Origin: Streptomyces sp. 840.1
Lineage (GTDB): Bacteria; Actinomycetota; Actinomycetes; Streptomycetales; Streptomycetaceae
Assembly: GCF_003751445.1 (NCBI RefSeq)
Contig: NZ_RJUU01000003.1
Location: forward strand, 496,001 to 560,000
Direction: 5' to 3'
Length of the DNA stretch: 64,000 bases
The translations under genes were made by a program, and so were the position numbers. The notes under the pieces were generated by a model. It ran no database searches. It was given only the letters and a program-made list of their open reading frames with translations, and was not told where the DNA came from. Shown piece by piece: positions 25,229-33,446 of this stretch; position 1 is the stretch's first letter, and every line of letters starts with the position of its first letter.

Positions 25229-25749
25229 GCACCCTGACCTATCCGGAGGCGGGCGCCACCCGTCTCGGCCCGCTCCCCGACGGCTACCACCACCTGCACC
25301 ACCGCGTCCGGGTCGGCCGCGGCCGGGCGGACTTCGAGACCGCGGGCGCGGCGGTCACCGGATTCCTGCTGCACCGCGCCTCCGGGGTCCGGGTCACGGC
25401 ATCGGCGGCGCGCGCCGAACCCGGCGCGTCCGTTCGGGTGGCGCTCGGCCTCGGGCCGGTCCGGCTCTCCGCGCCCTGCCGGGTCATCTGGACCGAGTAC
25501 GGGCCGCAGCGCACCGGATTCGCCTACGGGACGCTGATCCGGCACCCCGAGTGCGGTGAGGAGTCCTTCGTGGTCGACCTGGCCGACGACGGGACGGTGT
25601 CGTTCACCGTGATGGCCTTCAGCCGGCCGGCCCGCTGGTACACCCGGATCGCCGGTCCCCTCGTACCGGTCGCCCAGCGGTGGTACGCGCGCAGGCTCGG
25701 CCGCACCCTGCGCCGGATCGTCACGGAGGCACGCCAGAAGCGGAACTGA
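25225..25749 (+). CDS. DUF1990-family protein
   Basis: A 174-aa soluble protein. The N-terminus LTYPEAGATR and GYHHLHHRVRVGRG, and the C-terminal FSRPARWYTRIAGPLVPVAQ, are typical of DUF1990, a family with no proven function. ATG 25225 overlaps the YndJ stop by 4 bases, so it is translationally coupled. The lipase-maturation-factor gene follows after 37 bases and may be part of the same unit under the twin-operator promoter. Confidence 0.8.
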   Translation: MSTLTYPEAGATRLGPLPDGYHHLHHRVRVGRGRADFETAGAAVTGFLLHRASGVRVTASAARAEPGASVRVALGLGPVRLSAPCRVIWTEYGPQRTGFAYGTLIRHPECGEESFVVDLADDGTVSFTVMAFSRPARWYTRIAGPLVPVAQRWYARRLGRTLRRIVTEARQKRN

Positions 25750-25786
25750 CGCGCCGGGAGGCGCTGCGGGGCCGATACTGGGAGCG

Positions 25787-27220
25787 ATGGAGTGGTTCAC
25801 CGCAGACGGGTACTGGCTCGGCCGGCTGATCTTTCAGCGCGTGCTCGCCGTCATCTACCTGACCGCCTTCCTCACCGCCGCGCTCCAGTTCCGGGCGCTG
25901 ATCGGTGAACGCGGCATGCTGCCCGCCCCCGGACTGCTGCGGCGCACCGACTGGCGCACCGCCCCGGGGCTCTTCCGCCTCCACTACTCCGACCGCTTCT
26001 TCGCCCTCGTCGCCCGGACCGGCTGCGCGATCTCCGTCGCTCTGATCGCCGGCGTGGACGGCCTGCTGCCGCTGTGGGCGGCGATGCTGATGTGGGCGCT
26101 GCCCTGGGCGCTGTACCTGTCGATCGTCCAGGTCGGGGACACCTGGTACGGCTTCGGCTGGGAGTCCCTGCTGCTGGAGACCGGCTTCCTCGCCGTCTTC
26201 CTCGGCAACGCGCACACCGCCCCGCCGGTCCTCGTCCTGTGGCTGCTGCGGTGGGTGCTGTTCCGGGTGGAGTTCGGCGCCGGAATGATCAAGATCCGAG
26301 GCGACGCGTGCTGGCGCAGACTGACGTGTCTCGACTCCCACCACGAGACCCAGCCGATGCCCGGACCGCTGAGCTGGTTCTTCCACCATCTGCCCCGGCC
26401 GCTGCACCGGGCCGAGGTGGCGGCCAACCACGTGACCCAGCTGCTCGTCCCGGTGCTGCTGTTCACCCCGCAGCCGGTGGCGGGCGCGGCGGCGGGCCTG
26501 ATGGTCCTCACCCAGCTGTGGCTGGTGCTGTCGGGGAACTTCGCGTGGCTCAACTGGCTGACGATCGCGCTCGCCCTGTCGGCCGTCGACTGGTCCCCGG
26601 TCGCCGCGCCGCCCGCCCAGGCCGCCGCACCTCTCTGGTACCAGGTAGTGGTCATCGCCGTCACCGCCCTGGTCCTGGCGCTCAGTTACCGCCCGGCCCG
26701 CAATCTGGTCTCGCGCCGCCAGGTGATGAACCGCTCCTTCGACCCACTGCACCTGGTCAACACCTACGGCGCGTTCGGCAGCATCAGCCGGGTCCGGCTG
26801 GAGGTGGTGGTCGAGGGGACGGACGAGCGGACCGTGGGTCCGGACACGGTCTGGCGGGAGTACGGATTCCGCGGGAAGCCCGGCGATCCGGGGCGGCTGC
26901 CGCGCCAGTTCGCCCCGTACCACCTGCGGCTCGACTGGATGATGTGGTTCGCCGCGCTCTCGCCCGCCTACGCCCGCCCCTGGTTCGGGCCCTTCGTCCA
27001 GCGGCTGCTGGAGAACGACCGGGACACGCTGCGGCTGCTGCGGCACAACCCGTTCCCCGGTGCGCCGCCGGAGCACGTCCGCGCCAGGGTGTACCGCTAC
27101 CGGTACACGACCTGGCGCGAACTGCGGACCACGGGGAACTGGTGGCACCGCACCTATGTGCGGGAGTTCATGCGCCCCGTGCCGCGCCCCGGACCGGTCA
27201 GCCCCTCCAGTCGACCTTGA
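25787..27220 (+). CDS. Lipase maturation factor (LMF1-like) membrane protein
   Basis: A 477-aa membrane protein. The N-terminal half has about eight hydrophobic segments and the family stretch VLFRVEFGAGMIKIRGDACWRRLTCLDSHHETQPMPGPLSWF, quoted here only as position 160-200: Arg-rich, with Cys and HHETQP. The C-terminal soluble domain has MNRSFDPLHLVNTYGAFGS and YHLRLDWMMWFAAL. In vertebrates LMF1 helps lipases fold; the bacterial role is unknown. The last 23 bases overlap the 3' end of the alpha-L-fucosidase gene on the other strand. Confidence 0.85.
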   Translation: MEWFTADGYWLGRLIFQRVLAVIYLTAFLTAALQFRALIGERGMLPAPGLLRRTDWRTAPGLFRLHYSDRFFALVARTGCAISVALIAGVDGLLPLWAAMLMWALPWALYLSIVQVGDTWYGFGWESLLLETGFLAVFLGNAHTAPPVLVLWLLRWVLFRVEFGAGMIKIRGDACWRRLTCLDSHHETQPMPGPLSWFFHHLPRPLHRAEVAANHVTQLLVPVLLFTPQPVAGAAAGLMVLTQLWLVLSGNFAWLNWLTIALALSAVDWSPVAAPPAQAAAPLWYQVVVIAVTALVLALSYRPARNLVSRRQVMNRSFDPLHLVNTYGAFGSISRVRLEVVVEGTDERTVGPDTVWREYGFRGKPGDPGRLPRQFAPYHLRLDWMMWFAALSPAYARPWFGPFVQRLLENDRDTLRLLRHNPFPGAPPEHVRARVYRYRYTTWRELRTTGNWWHRTYVREFMRPVPRPGPVSPSSRP

Positions 27221-29552
27221 ACACCCAGGCGTGCTCGCCGGTCCTGCGGGCCGCCGCCGGCACGTCGATCACCAGCGAGTCACCGCTGGTGCGCCAGCTC
27301 AGCGGCCGGCCGTGGCCGAGCAGCGTGATCCGGTCACCGCCCCGGACCGGCACCGGAGCCCGGACCGTCAGGGTCGCGCCGGGCCGGACCAGCGAGTGGA
27401 TGTAGAACGCCTTGTCCGGCCGGACGGTGAACCGCAGTTCCTCGCCCAGCTGCGGCATCCGCGCCCAGTACGTGGTGTCGTAGATCGCCTCTCCGTTGGT
27501 CTTCAGCCACTGACCCGTCTCGCGCAGCCTGCGCTGCATGATCGCGGGGATCGTGCCGTCGGCCTTGGGTCCGATGTCGAGCAGGAAGTTGCCGTTCTTG
27601 GAGACGATGTCGACGAGCGAGTGCACGATCTCCTCGGCCGTCATGTACTTCTCGTCCGGGGTCTGCGCGTTGTAGCCGTAGCTGAACGGGTCCAGTCCCC
27701 GGCTGGACTCCCATTTGGCGGTGACGATCTGGTCGTACGTCGTGTACTCGGGTGTGGTGAAGTCGTGCGAGCCGATTCCGGAGCGGTCGTTGACCGTGAC
27801 GTCGACCGGCCGGGCCCGGTTCTTGGCGTGGTTGAAGTACTCGGCGAGCACCCGGTGGCTGTCGTTGTCGCCGCCGATGTCGCACCAGATGATCTCGGGG
27901 TCGTAGCCCTCGATCAGCTCCAGCATCTGCGGGCCCTGGAACTCGGTGACGTAGTCCTTGCCCGGCCTGTGGCCGGTGTACGGGACGGGCTCCAGGGTGT
28001 ACGGGTTGCGCGGGGCGTGGCCCATCCACGGGTGGTCGGGGTTGAACCACTCGGGCATGGAGAAGTACAGCCCTCGGTGGAGTTCGGGGGCGTAGCGCCG
28101 TGAGGCGTCGAAGAGTTCCCTGATCACATCCCGCTTCGGGCCCATCTTCACCGAGTTGCGGTCGGAGAGCTTGGTGTCCCAGAGGGCGAAGCCCTCGTGG
28201 TGTTTCGAGGTGAGGACGTGGTACTGCGCGCCGGCGTCCCGGAACAGCTCCACCCAGGCGCGGGGGTCGAAGTGCTCGGCGCGGAACTGCGGGATGAAGT
28301 CGTCGTAGGCGAAGGACTCGCCGTAGGTGTCGCGGTGGTGGGCGTAGGTGGGGTTGGCCGGGTCCTGCATCTGGTTCCAGTACCACTCGGCGTACTGCGT
28401 GCCGACCGGTGCCCACGCCGGGACCGAGTAGACGCCCCAGTGGATGAAGATGCCGAACTTCGCGTCCTGGTACCAGTAGGGCGCCTGGTGGGTGGAGAGG
28501 GAGGCGTCCGTGGGGGTGTAGTCGGGGACGCCGAGGGTGAGCGAGCGCCGGACCGTCGCCGCCTGCTGCCCCCGGCCGCGCGCGACAACGCTGCCGTCGC
28601 GGGCGGTGCCGGCTGCGGTGCCCGGCCTGTTGCGGATGCCGATGCGGACGCGGGCCTGCTCGCCGGGGGCGAGCCGGGTGACGCGCGCGGGTGCGACGGT
28701 GCGCGCGCCGGGCACGTCGACCGAGAGGCTGAGTCCGTCGGCGGCGAGGATGCCCACGGTACCCGCGTTGACGACGGTGGCCTCGACGCTCTGGGCGCCG
28801 TGGTCCAGGAGCGATGTGGTGGAGTGCGCGTCCCGCACCGCAAGCGCCCGTCCCTCGGCCGCCGGCTGGAGGGAGAGCGCGAAGACGTGCAGGGCGGACT
28901 TGTTCTCCTCGGCCGGCTGGGTGGTGGGAAGGGTCAGCGCGACTGCCTGCCTCGCCGGGTCGAGCGGGATCTCGGACACGGCGATGGAGACCGGGTGCGG
29001 GTCCTTGGTGCCGTCGGGGGTGTAGCGGTAGGCGCAGGTCAGCTCGCCGCTGCCGGAGTACCAGTCGGGTCCGGCGAGGGCCGGCTGAGACGTGGTGCCG
29101 TCGGAGTAGTGCACCGTCGCCCGGCCGGACGCGGTTCCGTAGCTGCACGCGGTGAGCAGCAGGCCGGAGAGGTAGCGGCCGGGCGGGAGGCCGACGCGCT
29201 GGCCGAGGGCCACGATGTTGTTCTTCGCCCCGGCCCCGGCGGCCGGGAAGCGGAAGAGGGTTCCGGCTATCTCCCTCTCCCCTGCCGGGAGTTCCTCGCC
29301 GGGGAAGGTGTAGCCGGAGCCGTCGAAGCTGCCGCCTCGGTTCTCGGCGGTGTCGATGCCGTCGTTGTCGAACCAGTCGTCGAGGGGGACGGGGACGGCC
29401 GGGGGCACGGTCCCCCAGTCACCGCCGTGCGGGGTCTCGGGGGCGGTCCCGGTTCGCGGGGCCGCTTCGGCGGTGGCGGGGGTGAGCAGGGCGGCGCCGA
29501 CTGCCGCCCCTGCCGTCATTCCGAGTACATGGCGTCTGGGAAGTTCGGTCAT
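27198..29552 (-). CDS. Secreted alpha-L-fucosidase (GH29) with large N-terminal extension
   Basis: A 784-aa secreted enzyme. Residues 1-31 look like a Tat-type signal (LPRRHVLGMTAGAAVGAALL). The next 350 residues form beta-rich domains, including a CARDB-like part (VNAGTVGILAADGLSLSVDV). The GH29 barrel begins near 360: FGIFIHWGVYSVPAW, HVLTSKHHEGFALWDTK and the nucleophile region EIIWCDIGGD are all present. It would release L-fucose from glycans, feeding the fucose-type operon at 14-16 kb. ATG 29552 sits where a TTGACA promoter predicts the transcript start; GTG 29573 is the alternative. Confidence 0.88.
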   Translation of the reverse strand: MTELPRRHVLGMTAGAAVGAALLTPATAEAAPRTGTAPETPHGGDWGTVPPAVPVPLDDWFDNDGIDTAENRGGSFDGSGYTFPGEELPAGEREIAGTLFRFPAAGAGAKNNIVALGQRVGLPPGRYLSGLLLTACSYGTASGRATVHYSDGTTSQPALAGPDWYSGSGELTCAYRYTPDGTKDPHPVSIAVSEIPLDPARQAVALTLPTTQPAEENKSALHVFALSLQPAAEGRALAVRDAHSTTSLLDHGAQSVEATVVNAGTVGILAADGLSLSVDVPGARTVAPARVTRLAPGEQARVRIGIRNRPGTAAGTARDGSVVARGRGQQAATVRRSLTLGVPDYTPTDASLSTHQAPYWYQDAKFGIFIHWGVYSVPAWAPVGTQYAEWYWNQMQDPANPTYAHHRDTYGESFAYDDFIPQFRAEHFDPRAWVELFRDAGAQYHVLTSKHHEGFALWDTKLSDRNSVKMGPKRDVIRELFDASRRYAPELHRGLYFSMPEWFNPDHPWMGHAPRNPYTLEPVPYTGHRPGKDYVTEFQGPQMLELIEGYDPEIIWCDIGGDNDSHRVLAEYFNHAKNRARPVDVTVNDRSGIGSHDFTTPEYTTYDQIVTAKWESSRGLDPFSYGYNAQTPDEKYMTAEEIVHSLVDIVSKNGNFLLDIGPKADGTIPAIMQRRLRETGQWLKTNGEAIYDTTYWARMPQLGEELRFTVRPDKAFYIHSLVRPGATLTVRAPVPVRGGDRITLLGHGRPLSWRTSGDSLVIDVPAAARRTGEHAWVFKVDWRG

Positions 29553-29589
29553 GACGTCCGATGATTGGAGCACGACGTGAACCTGTCAA
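29552..29589 (-). promoter_or_regulatory. Promoter of the fucosidase gene, possibly leaderless
   Basis: The minus strand has a perfect -35 TTGACA (29584-29589), 17 bp, then AATCAT (29561-29566). A start point 7-9 bases on coincides with ATG 29552, so the mRNA may lack a leader. No clear ribosome site precedes that ATG. Confidence 0.45.
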
Positions 29590-29651
29590 TGCAATCTTCC
29601 AGACAGAACGAAACTTCTTTACCGTATCCATCGGATGACTCAAGGGAGGAA

Positions 29652-29685
29652 GCGGGGCGGACCGGGCATCCGGCATCCGCCCCGC
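29652..29685 (-). terminator. Terminator after the amt gene
   Basis: GCGGGGCGGA (29652-29661) pairs with TCCGCCCCGC (29676-29685) just downstream of the amt stop. Confidence 0.6.
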
Positions 29686-29695
29686 CTCCCGCCGC

Positions 29696-31045
29696 CTACT
29701 TCCCCTGCTCGCGGGCCCGCAGCAGGGTCTTGATCTGCTTGACGAGCTCGTCGTCGCTGCTCAACGGCTTGCTGGAGACCAGCGCGCCGAGGCGCTCGGC
29801 GGTCTGGAAGTCGTACGCCCGCTCCTGCTCCTCGCCGGGCACCGTGCCGTACTCCTCCTTGGCACGGAACCCGACGGTCAGGTCCACGGCCTTGGCGATG
29901 ATCCAGGTCAGGATGAACGAGAAGGCGATCACGGCGACGATCGCGACGAGCTGCTTGCCCAGCAGCCCCCAGCCGCCCCCGTAGAAGAGGCCCTTCTTGC
30001 CGCTGATGCGTGCGGTGGCGAACAGGCCGACCATGATCAGGCCGATCAGTCCGCCGACACCGTGCACTCCCACCACATCGAGCGTGTCGTCCACGTTGAA
30101 ACGGAACTTCAGGGTGATCGCGAACGCGCAGACCGCGCCGACGACGAGGCCGGTGATGACCGCGCCCAGGGTGTTGATCTCACCGCAGGCCGGTGTGATG
30201 GCGACCATGCCCGCGACGGCGGACGAGACGACGCCCATCGTGGTGACCCTGCCGGTGCGCCACTTCTCCACCAGCGGCCATGTGACCATCGCCCCCGCGG
30301 CCCCGAGCTGGGTGTTGATGAAGGCCGCGGCGGCGGTGCCCTGGTCGCTCAGTGCCGAGCCGGAGTTGAAGCCGAACCAGCCGAACCACAGCAGCCCGAC
30401 CCCGATGACCACAAGCGGAATGTTGTTGGGGCGCTCCTCGCGGCGGGCGAAGTCGCGCGGTGCGCGCAGCACGAGAGCGACGGCCAGGCCCGCCACACCG
30501 GAGTTCAGCTCCACCGGCAGGCCGCCGGCGAAGTCGAGGGCGCCGAGGTGCCTGACGATCCAGCCGTCCGAGTCGAACACCCAGTGCGCGATGGGGATGT
30601 AGACGATGAGCAGCCACAGCACGACGAAGACGAGCCAGCCGCGCATCGTGGCGCGGTCCGCGATCGAACCGCTGATCAACGCCACCGTGATGATCGCGAA
30701 GCCCATCTGGAAGGTGCTGTAGACGTAGGTGGGGATCGAACCGGTCAGCGTGGTCAGGCCGATGTCGTGCATGAACACGTGGTCGAGGTTCCCGATGATG
30801 CCGGCGCCGCCCACGTCGGGGCCGAACGCCAGCGTGTATCCGATAACCCACCACACGAGCGTGCCGAACGCGAGCGCGGCGAAACTCATCTTGATCATCA
30901 CCAGCACGTGCTTGGTGCGCACCATGCCGCCGTAGAAGAACGCGAGACCGGGCGTCATCAGCAGCACCATGGCGGTGGAGGCGAGCAGCCAGGCGGTGTC
31001 ACCGGAGTCGTACGCGGGTGGCATCGGCGCGGGAGCGGTGTTCAT
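29696..31045 (-). CDS. amt: Ammonium transporter (Amt)
   Basis: A 449-aa Amt/Mep channel with 11 expected helices. Conserved parts are the N-terminal TPGLAFFYGGMVRTKHVL, FGWFGFNSGSAL and the pore His region DVVGVHGVGGLIG. It imports ammonium. It lacks the usual glnK-glnD neighbours and instead lies 37 bases after ureD, on the same strand. That suggests recapture of ammonia leaking from urease. The start ATG 31045 has GAGG upstream. The cytoplasmic tail (about 400-449) is charged and longer than minimal. Confidence 0.92.
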   Translation of the reverse strand: MNTAPAPMPPAYDSGDTAWLLASTAMVLLMTPGLAFFYGGMVRTKHVLVMIKMSFAALAFGTLVWWVIGYTLAFGPDVGGAGIIGNLDHVFMHDIGLTTLTGSIPTYVYSTFQMGFAIITVALISGSIADRATMRGWLVFVVLWLLIVYIPIAHWVFDSDGWIVRHLGALDFAGGLPVELNSGVAGLAVALVLRAPRDFARREERPNNIPLVVIGVGLLWFGWFGFNSGSALSDQGTAAAAFINTQLGAAGAMVTWPLVEKWRTGRVTTMGVVSSAVAGMVAITPACGEINTLGAVITGLVVGAVCAFAITLKFRFNVDDTLDVVGVHGVGGLIGLIMVGLFATARISGKKGLFYGGGWGLLGKQLVAIVAVIAFSFILTWIIAKAVDLTVGFRAKEEYGTVPGEEQERAYDFQTAERLGALVSSKPLSSDDELVKQIKTLLRAREQGK

Positions 31046-31082
31046 CGGCGGGTACCTCGTGGGTCTCGTGGGGGCGGAGAGG

Positions 31083-32042
31083 CTACGGCTTGCGCAGGTC
31101 GGGGGCCGGATGACCGGTGAGCAGCCGGCGCACGGACTGCCAGAGGGCCTGTTGGGCCGCGGCGACCCGGATCGGGCTGTCGTCCAGCAACCGCACCCAG
31201 GCGCCGCAGTCGCGGGGCAGGACGCTCACCCCGTACAGGACGCCGAGCGGGGCCAGCGCCCCGTGCAGGGCGTCCGCGACCTCGGCGGCGGGGGCCCGGT
31301 CGGTGACGACGAAGAGCGAGGCGACGTGGTCGTGGCCGGCGAACACCCCGGGGCCGAGGACTCCCGCGCCGTCCTGCCCGGGGGCCAGGCGCAGGGTGTC
31401 CAGGGCGAGCAGGGTGCCGTCCGGCCGGCTGACCCGCAGGTCGGTGGCGAGCACCCGGTAGGCGTGGCGTTCACCCCGGGCGAGCCGTCCGGCGGTGAGG
31501 GTGTCCCCCAGCACCACGGTGGCGCCACTCGCGACCGTGACCTCGGTGCGCTGGTAGAAGCGCGCGTCCCGGAACGGGATCAGCGGGTCCGGCAGGTACT
31601 CGACGTAGCTCCCGGCCTCCGCCGTCAGGTGCACCCGCTGGCTCGCGTAGTCGTGCTCCATCCGGAAGATCTTGGTGGCGGCCTGGGTGGTCAGGTGGAC
31701 CTGGGTGTCCGGGCCGCAGCGGAAGTCCGTGCGGTAGCGGTCCGCCTGGGCGTAGCCGCCGCCGGTCGCCATCAGGTAGACGTAGCTCATGCCGGGCAGG
31801 GCGGGGTCGATCCACAGCGGCCGCATGATCTGCAGCGGTGTCTTCTGGTAGCGCTCGACGAGTTCGGTGCGCCCGCCCCGTACCGCGAAGGCCAGGTCGA
31901 GGATGCCGACCTTGGCCGGGGACCCGGGCGCGAGCGTGTCGGGCACCGAGGCCAGGGCCGCGACGTCCGGGGGGACCCGGACCGCGGCGTAGTACTCCTC
32001 GGTGAGCCGGTCGGCCGGTGGCCGGTGCGGGGCGAGCGTCAT
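31083..32042 (-). CDS. ureD: Urease accessory protein UreD
   Basis: A 319-aa UreD (UreH). Family marks are LQIMRPLWIDPALPGMSYVYL, TTQAATKIFRM and YLPDPLIPFRDARFYQRTEV. UreD forms the platform that with UreF and UreG carries nickel and carbon dioxide into the urease active site. The ATG starts 1 base after the ureG stop. It is the last accessory gene before amt. Confidence 0.92.
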   Translation of the reverse strand: MTLAPHRPPADRLTEEYYAAVRVPPDVAALASVPDTLAPGSPAKVGILDLAFAVRGGRTELVERYQKTPLQIMRPLWIDPALPGMSYVYLMATGGGYAQADRYRTDFRCGPDTQVHLTTQAATKIFRMEHDYASQRVHLTAEAGSYVEYLPDPLIPFRDARFYQRTEVTVASGATVVLGDTLTAGRLARGERHAYRVLATDLRVSRPDGTLLALDTLRLAPGQDGAGVLGPGVFAGHDHVASLFVVTDRAPAAEVADALHGALAPLGVLYGVSVLPRDCGAWVRLLDDSPIRVAAAQQALWQSVRRLLTGHPAPDLRKP

Positions 32043-32043
32043 C

Positions 32044-32664
32044 TCAGATCAGCACCTTGCGGCGCGATTCGAGGTAGACCGCGATGTCGTCGATTCCGAC
32101 GCCGGTCAGGCAGTCGGTGAGGACGACGGGGCGGTTGTCCCTCACCCGGTGGGCGTCGGACTCCATCACGCCGATGTCCGTGCGGACGTATTTCGCGATA
32201 TCGATCTTGTTGATGACCAGCAGATCGCATTCGGTGATGCCGGGGCCGCGCTTGCGGGGCATCTTCTCGCCCTCGGCGGTGTCCAGCACGAAGAGGAAGA
32301 GGTCCACGAGCGCCGGGCTGAAGGTCAGTGTGAGGTTGTCGCCGCCGGACTCGTAGAGCAGCGTGTCGGTGTCCGGGAAGCGCTCCAGCATCTCGGCGCC
32401 CGCCGCCAGGTTCATCGTGGGGTCGTCGCGGACGGCGGTGTGCGGGCAGGCGCCCGTCTCGACGCCGACAACCCGTTCGGGTTCCAGGACGCCGGCCAGT
32501 GTGCGGCGGACGTGCTGGGCGTCCTCCTGGGTGTAGATGTCGTTGGTGATGACGGCGGGGCGGTGGCCGCGCTCGATCAGGACCGGCACCAGCGCCTCGA
32601 TGAGCGCCGTCTTGCCGGATCCGACGGGCCCGCCGATGCCGACCCGCAGTACGTTGTCGTCCAT
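32044..32664 (-). CDS. ureG: Urease accessory GTPase UreG
   Basis: A 206-aa SIMIBI GTPase. The P-loop is GPVGSGKT at residues 12-19. The metal-binding CPH motif lies in ETGACPHTA, and the guanine-specificity motif is NKID. GTP hydrolysis drives nickel delivery to apo-urease. The length and motifs are standard. It lies 30 bases after ureF and one base before ureD. Confidence 0.96.
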   Translation of the reverse strand: MDDNVLRVGIGGPVGSGKTALIEALVPVLIERGHRPAVITNDIYTQEDAQHVRRTLAGVLEPERVVGVETGACPHTAVRDDPTMNLAAGAEMLERFPDTDTLLYESGGDNLTLTFSPALVDLFLFVLDTAEGEKMPRKRGPGITECDLLVINKIDIAKYVRTDIGVMESDAHRVRDNRPVVLTDCLTGVGIDDIAVYLESRRKVLI

Positions 32665-32694
32665 GGTGCTCCCTGGTGTGTGACGGGGTGGGTG

Positions 32695-33441
32695 TCAGCT
32701 GGCGAAGAGCCGGGCCTCGGCGCGTTCATGACGGCCCGACATGATGTCCGAGGCGAAGACGGTGGCGCCGACGTCGTCGAGTTCGCGCCGCAGCGCCGCC
32801 TCGACGGCCGCTTCGATGACGGGCGCCGCCCCGCGCAGGAGGGTCTGCGCCGAGCGGTGGTCGGTCAGCCGCAGCCGCAGGGCCGCGCCCGCGAAGCTGA
32901 CGCAGAAGGCGAACAGGTCGGCGGCGACCGCGTGCCGGACCGGGACCCCCGTCGCGGCGTAGATGACGCCCGCCGCGACCGCCTGGGTGCCGGGGGCCTC
33001 CCGGCGCGCTACCCGGCCGAGGTAGTCGGAGATCTCCGGACGGTCGAAGACCTCCCGGCCCAGGTCGAGCAGCTGGCGTCCGGTCCGGGTGGCGGCCTGG
33101 CGCATCTCGCGGCCCAGCTTGGTCGCGAAGAGGTGCTCGTCGATCCGGACGACGGCCGCCGGGTCGCCCGCCGCGGTGGCGCGGTGGGCGAGGGCGAGCG
33201 CCGTGGCGTCCGCGGGGCCGACGCCGTGCAGCAGCAGGTCGCGCAGGAGCGCCGGCACGGTGGCGGGGCCGACGGCCCCGGCCTGGGCGAAGCCCTCCAG
33301 ACTGTGCGACAGCGTGTAGAAGCCGCTCGGGAACGCGGAGTCGGTCAGCTGGAGGCTGACCAGCAGGGGCCCGAGACCGGTGACCGCCTCGGTCATGGCC
33401 GGCGGGGGTTCGGCCGCGGTGTCGCCCTCGTTGCGGTACAT
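32695..33441 (-). CDS. ureF: Urease accessory protein UreF
   Basis: A 248-aa, all-helical UreF. Conserved segments are LQLTDSAFPSGFYTLSHSLEGF and FVRH-like VPVRHAVAADLFAFCVSFAGAALRLRLTDH (position about 165-200). UreF activates the UreG GTPase in the UreDFG complex. ATG 33441 is 5 bases after the ureC stop; an internal ATG 15 codons later is the alternative. The frame is open into ureC on the same strand but that part has no UreF homology. Confidence 0.92.
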   Translation of the reverse strand: MYRNEGDTAAEPPPAMTEAVTGLGPLLVSLQLTDSAFPSGFYTLSHSLEGFAQAGAVGPATVPALLRDLLLHGVGPADATALALAHRATAAGDPAAVVRIDEHLFATKLGREMRQAATRTGRQLLDLGREVFDRPEISDYLGRVARREAPGTQAVAAGVIYAATGVPVRHAVAADLFAFCVSFAGAALRLRLTDHRSAQTLLRGAAPVIEAAVEAALRRELDDVGATVFASDIMSGRHERAEARLFAS

Positions 33442-33446
33442 CGGCC

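Noticed and set aside
25721..27148. Minus-strand 475-aa frame opposite the lipase maturation factor gene
   Set aside because: Shadow frame; the plus-strand product has clear family motifs and membrane segments.
29590..31082. GlnR boxes near amt and the urease operon
   Set aside because: No pair of GTnAC-n6-GaAAC half-sites was visible; a matrix scan would be needed.
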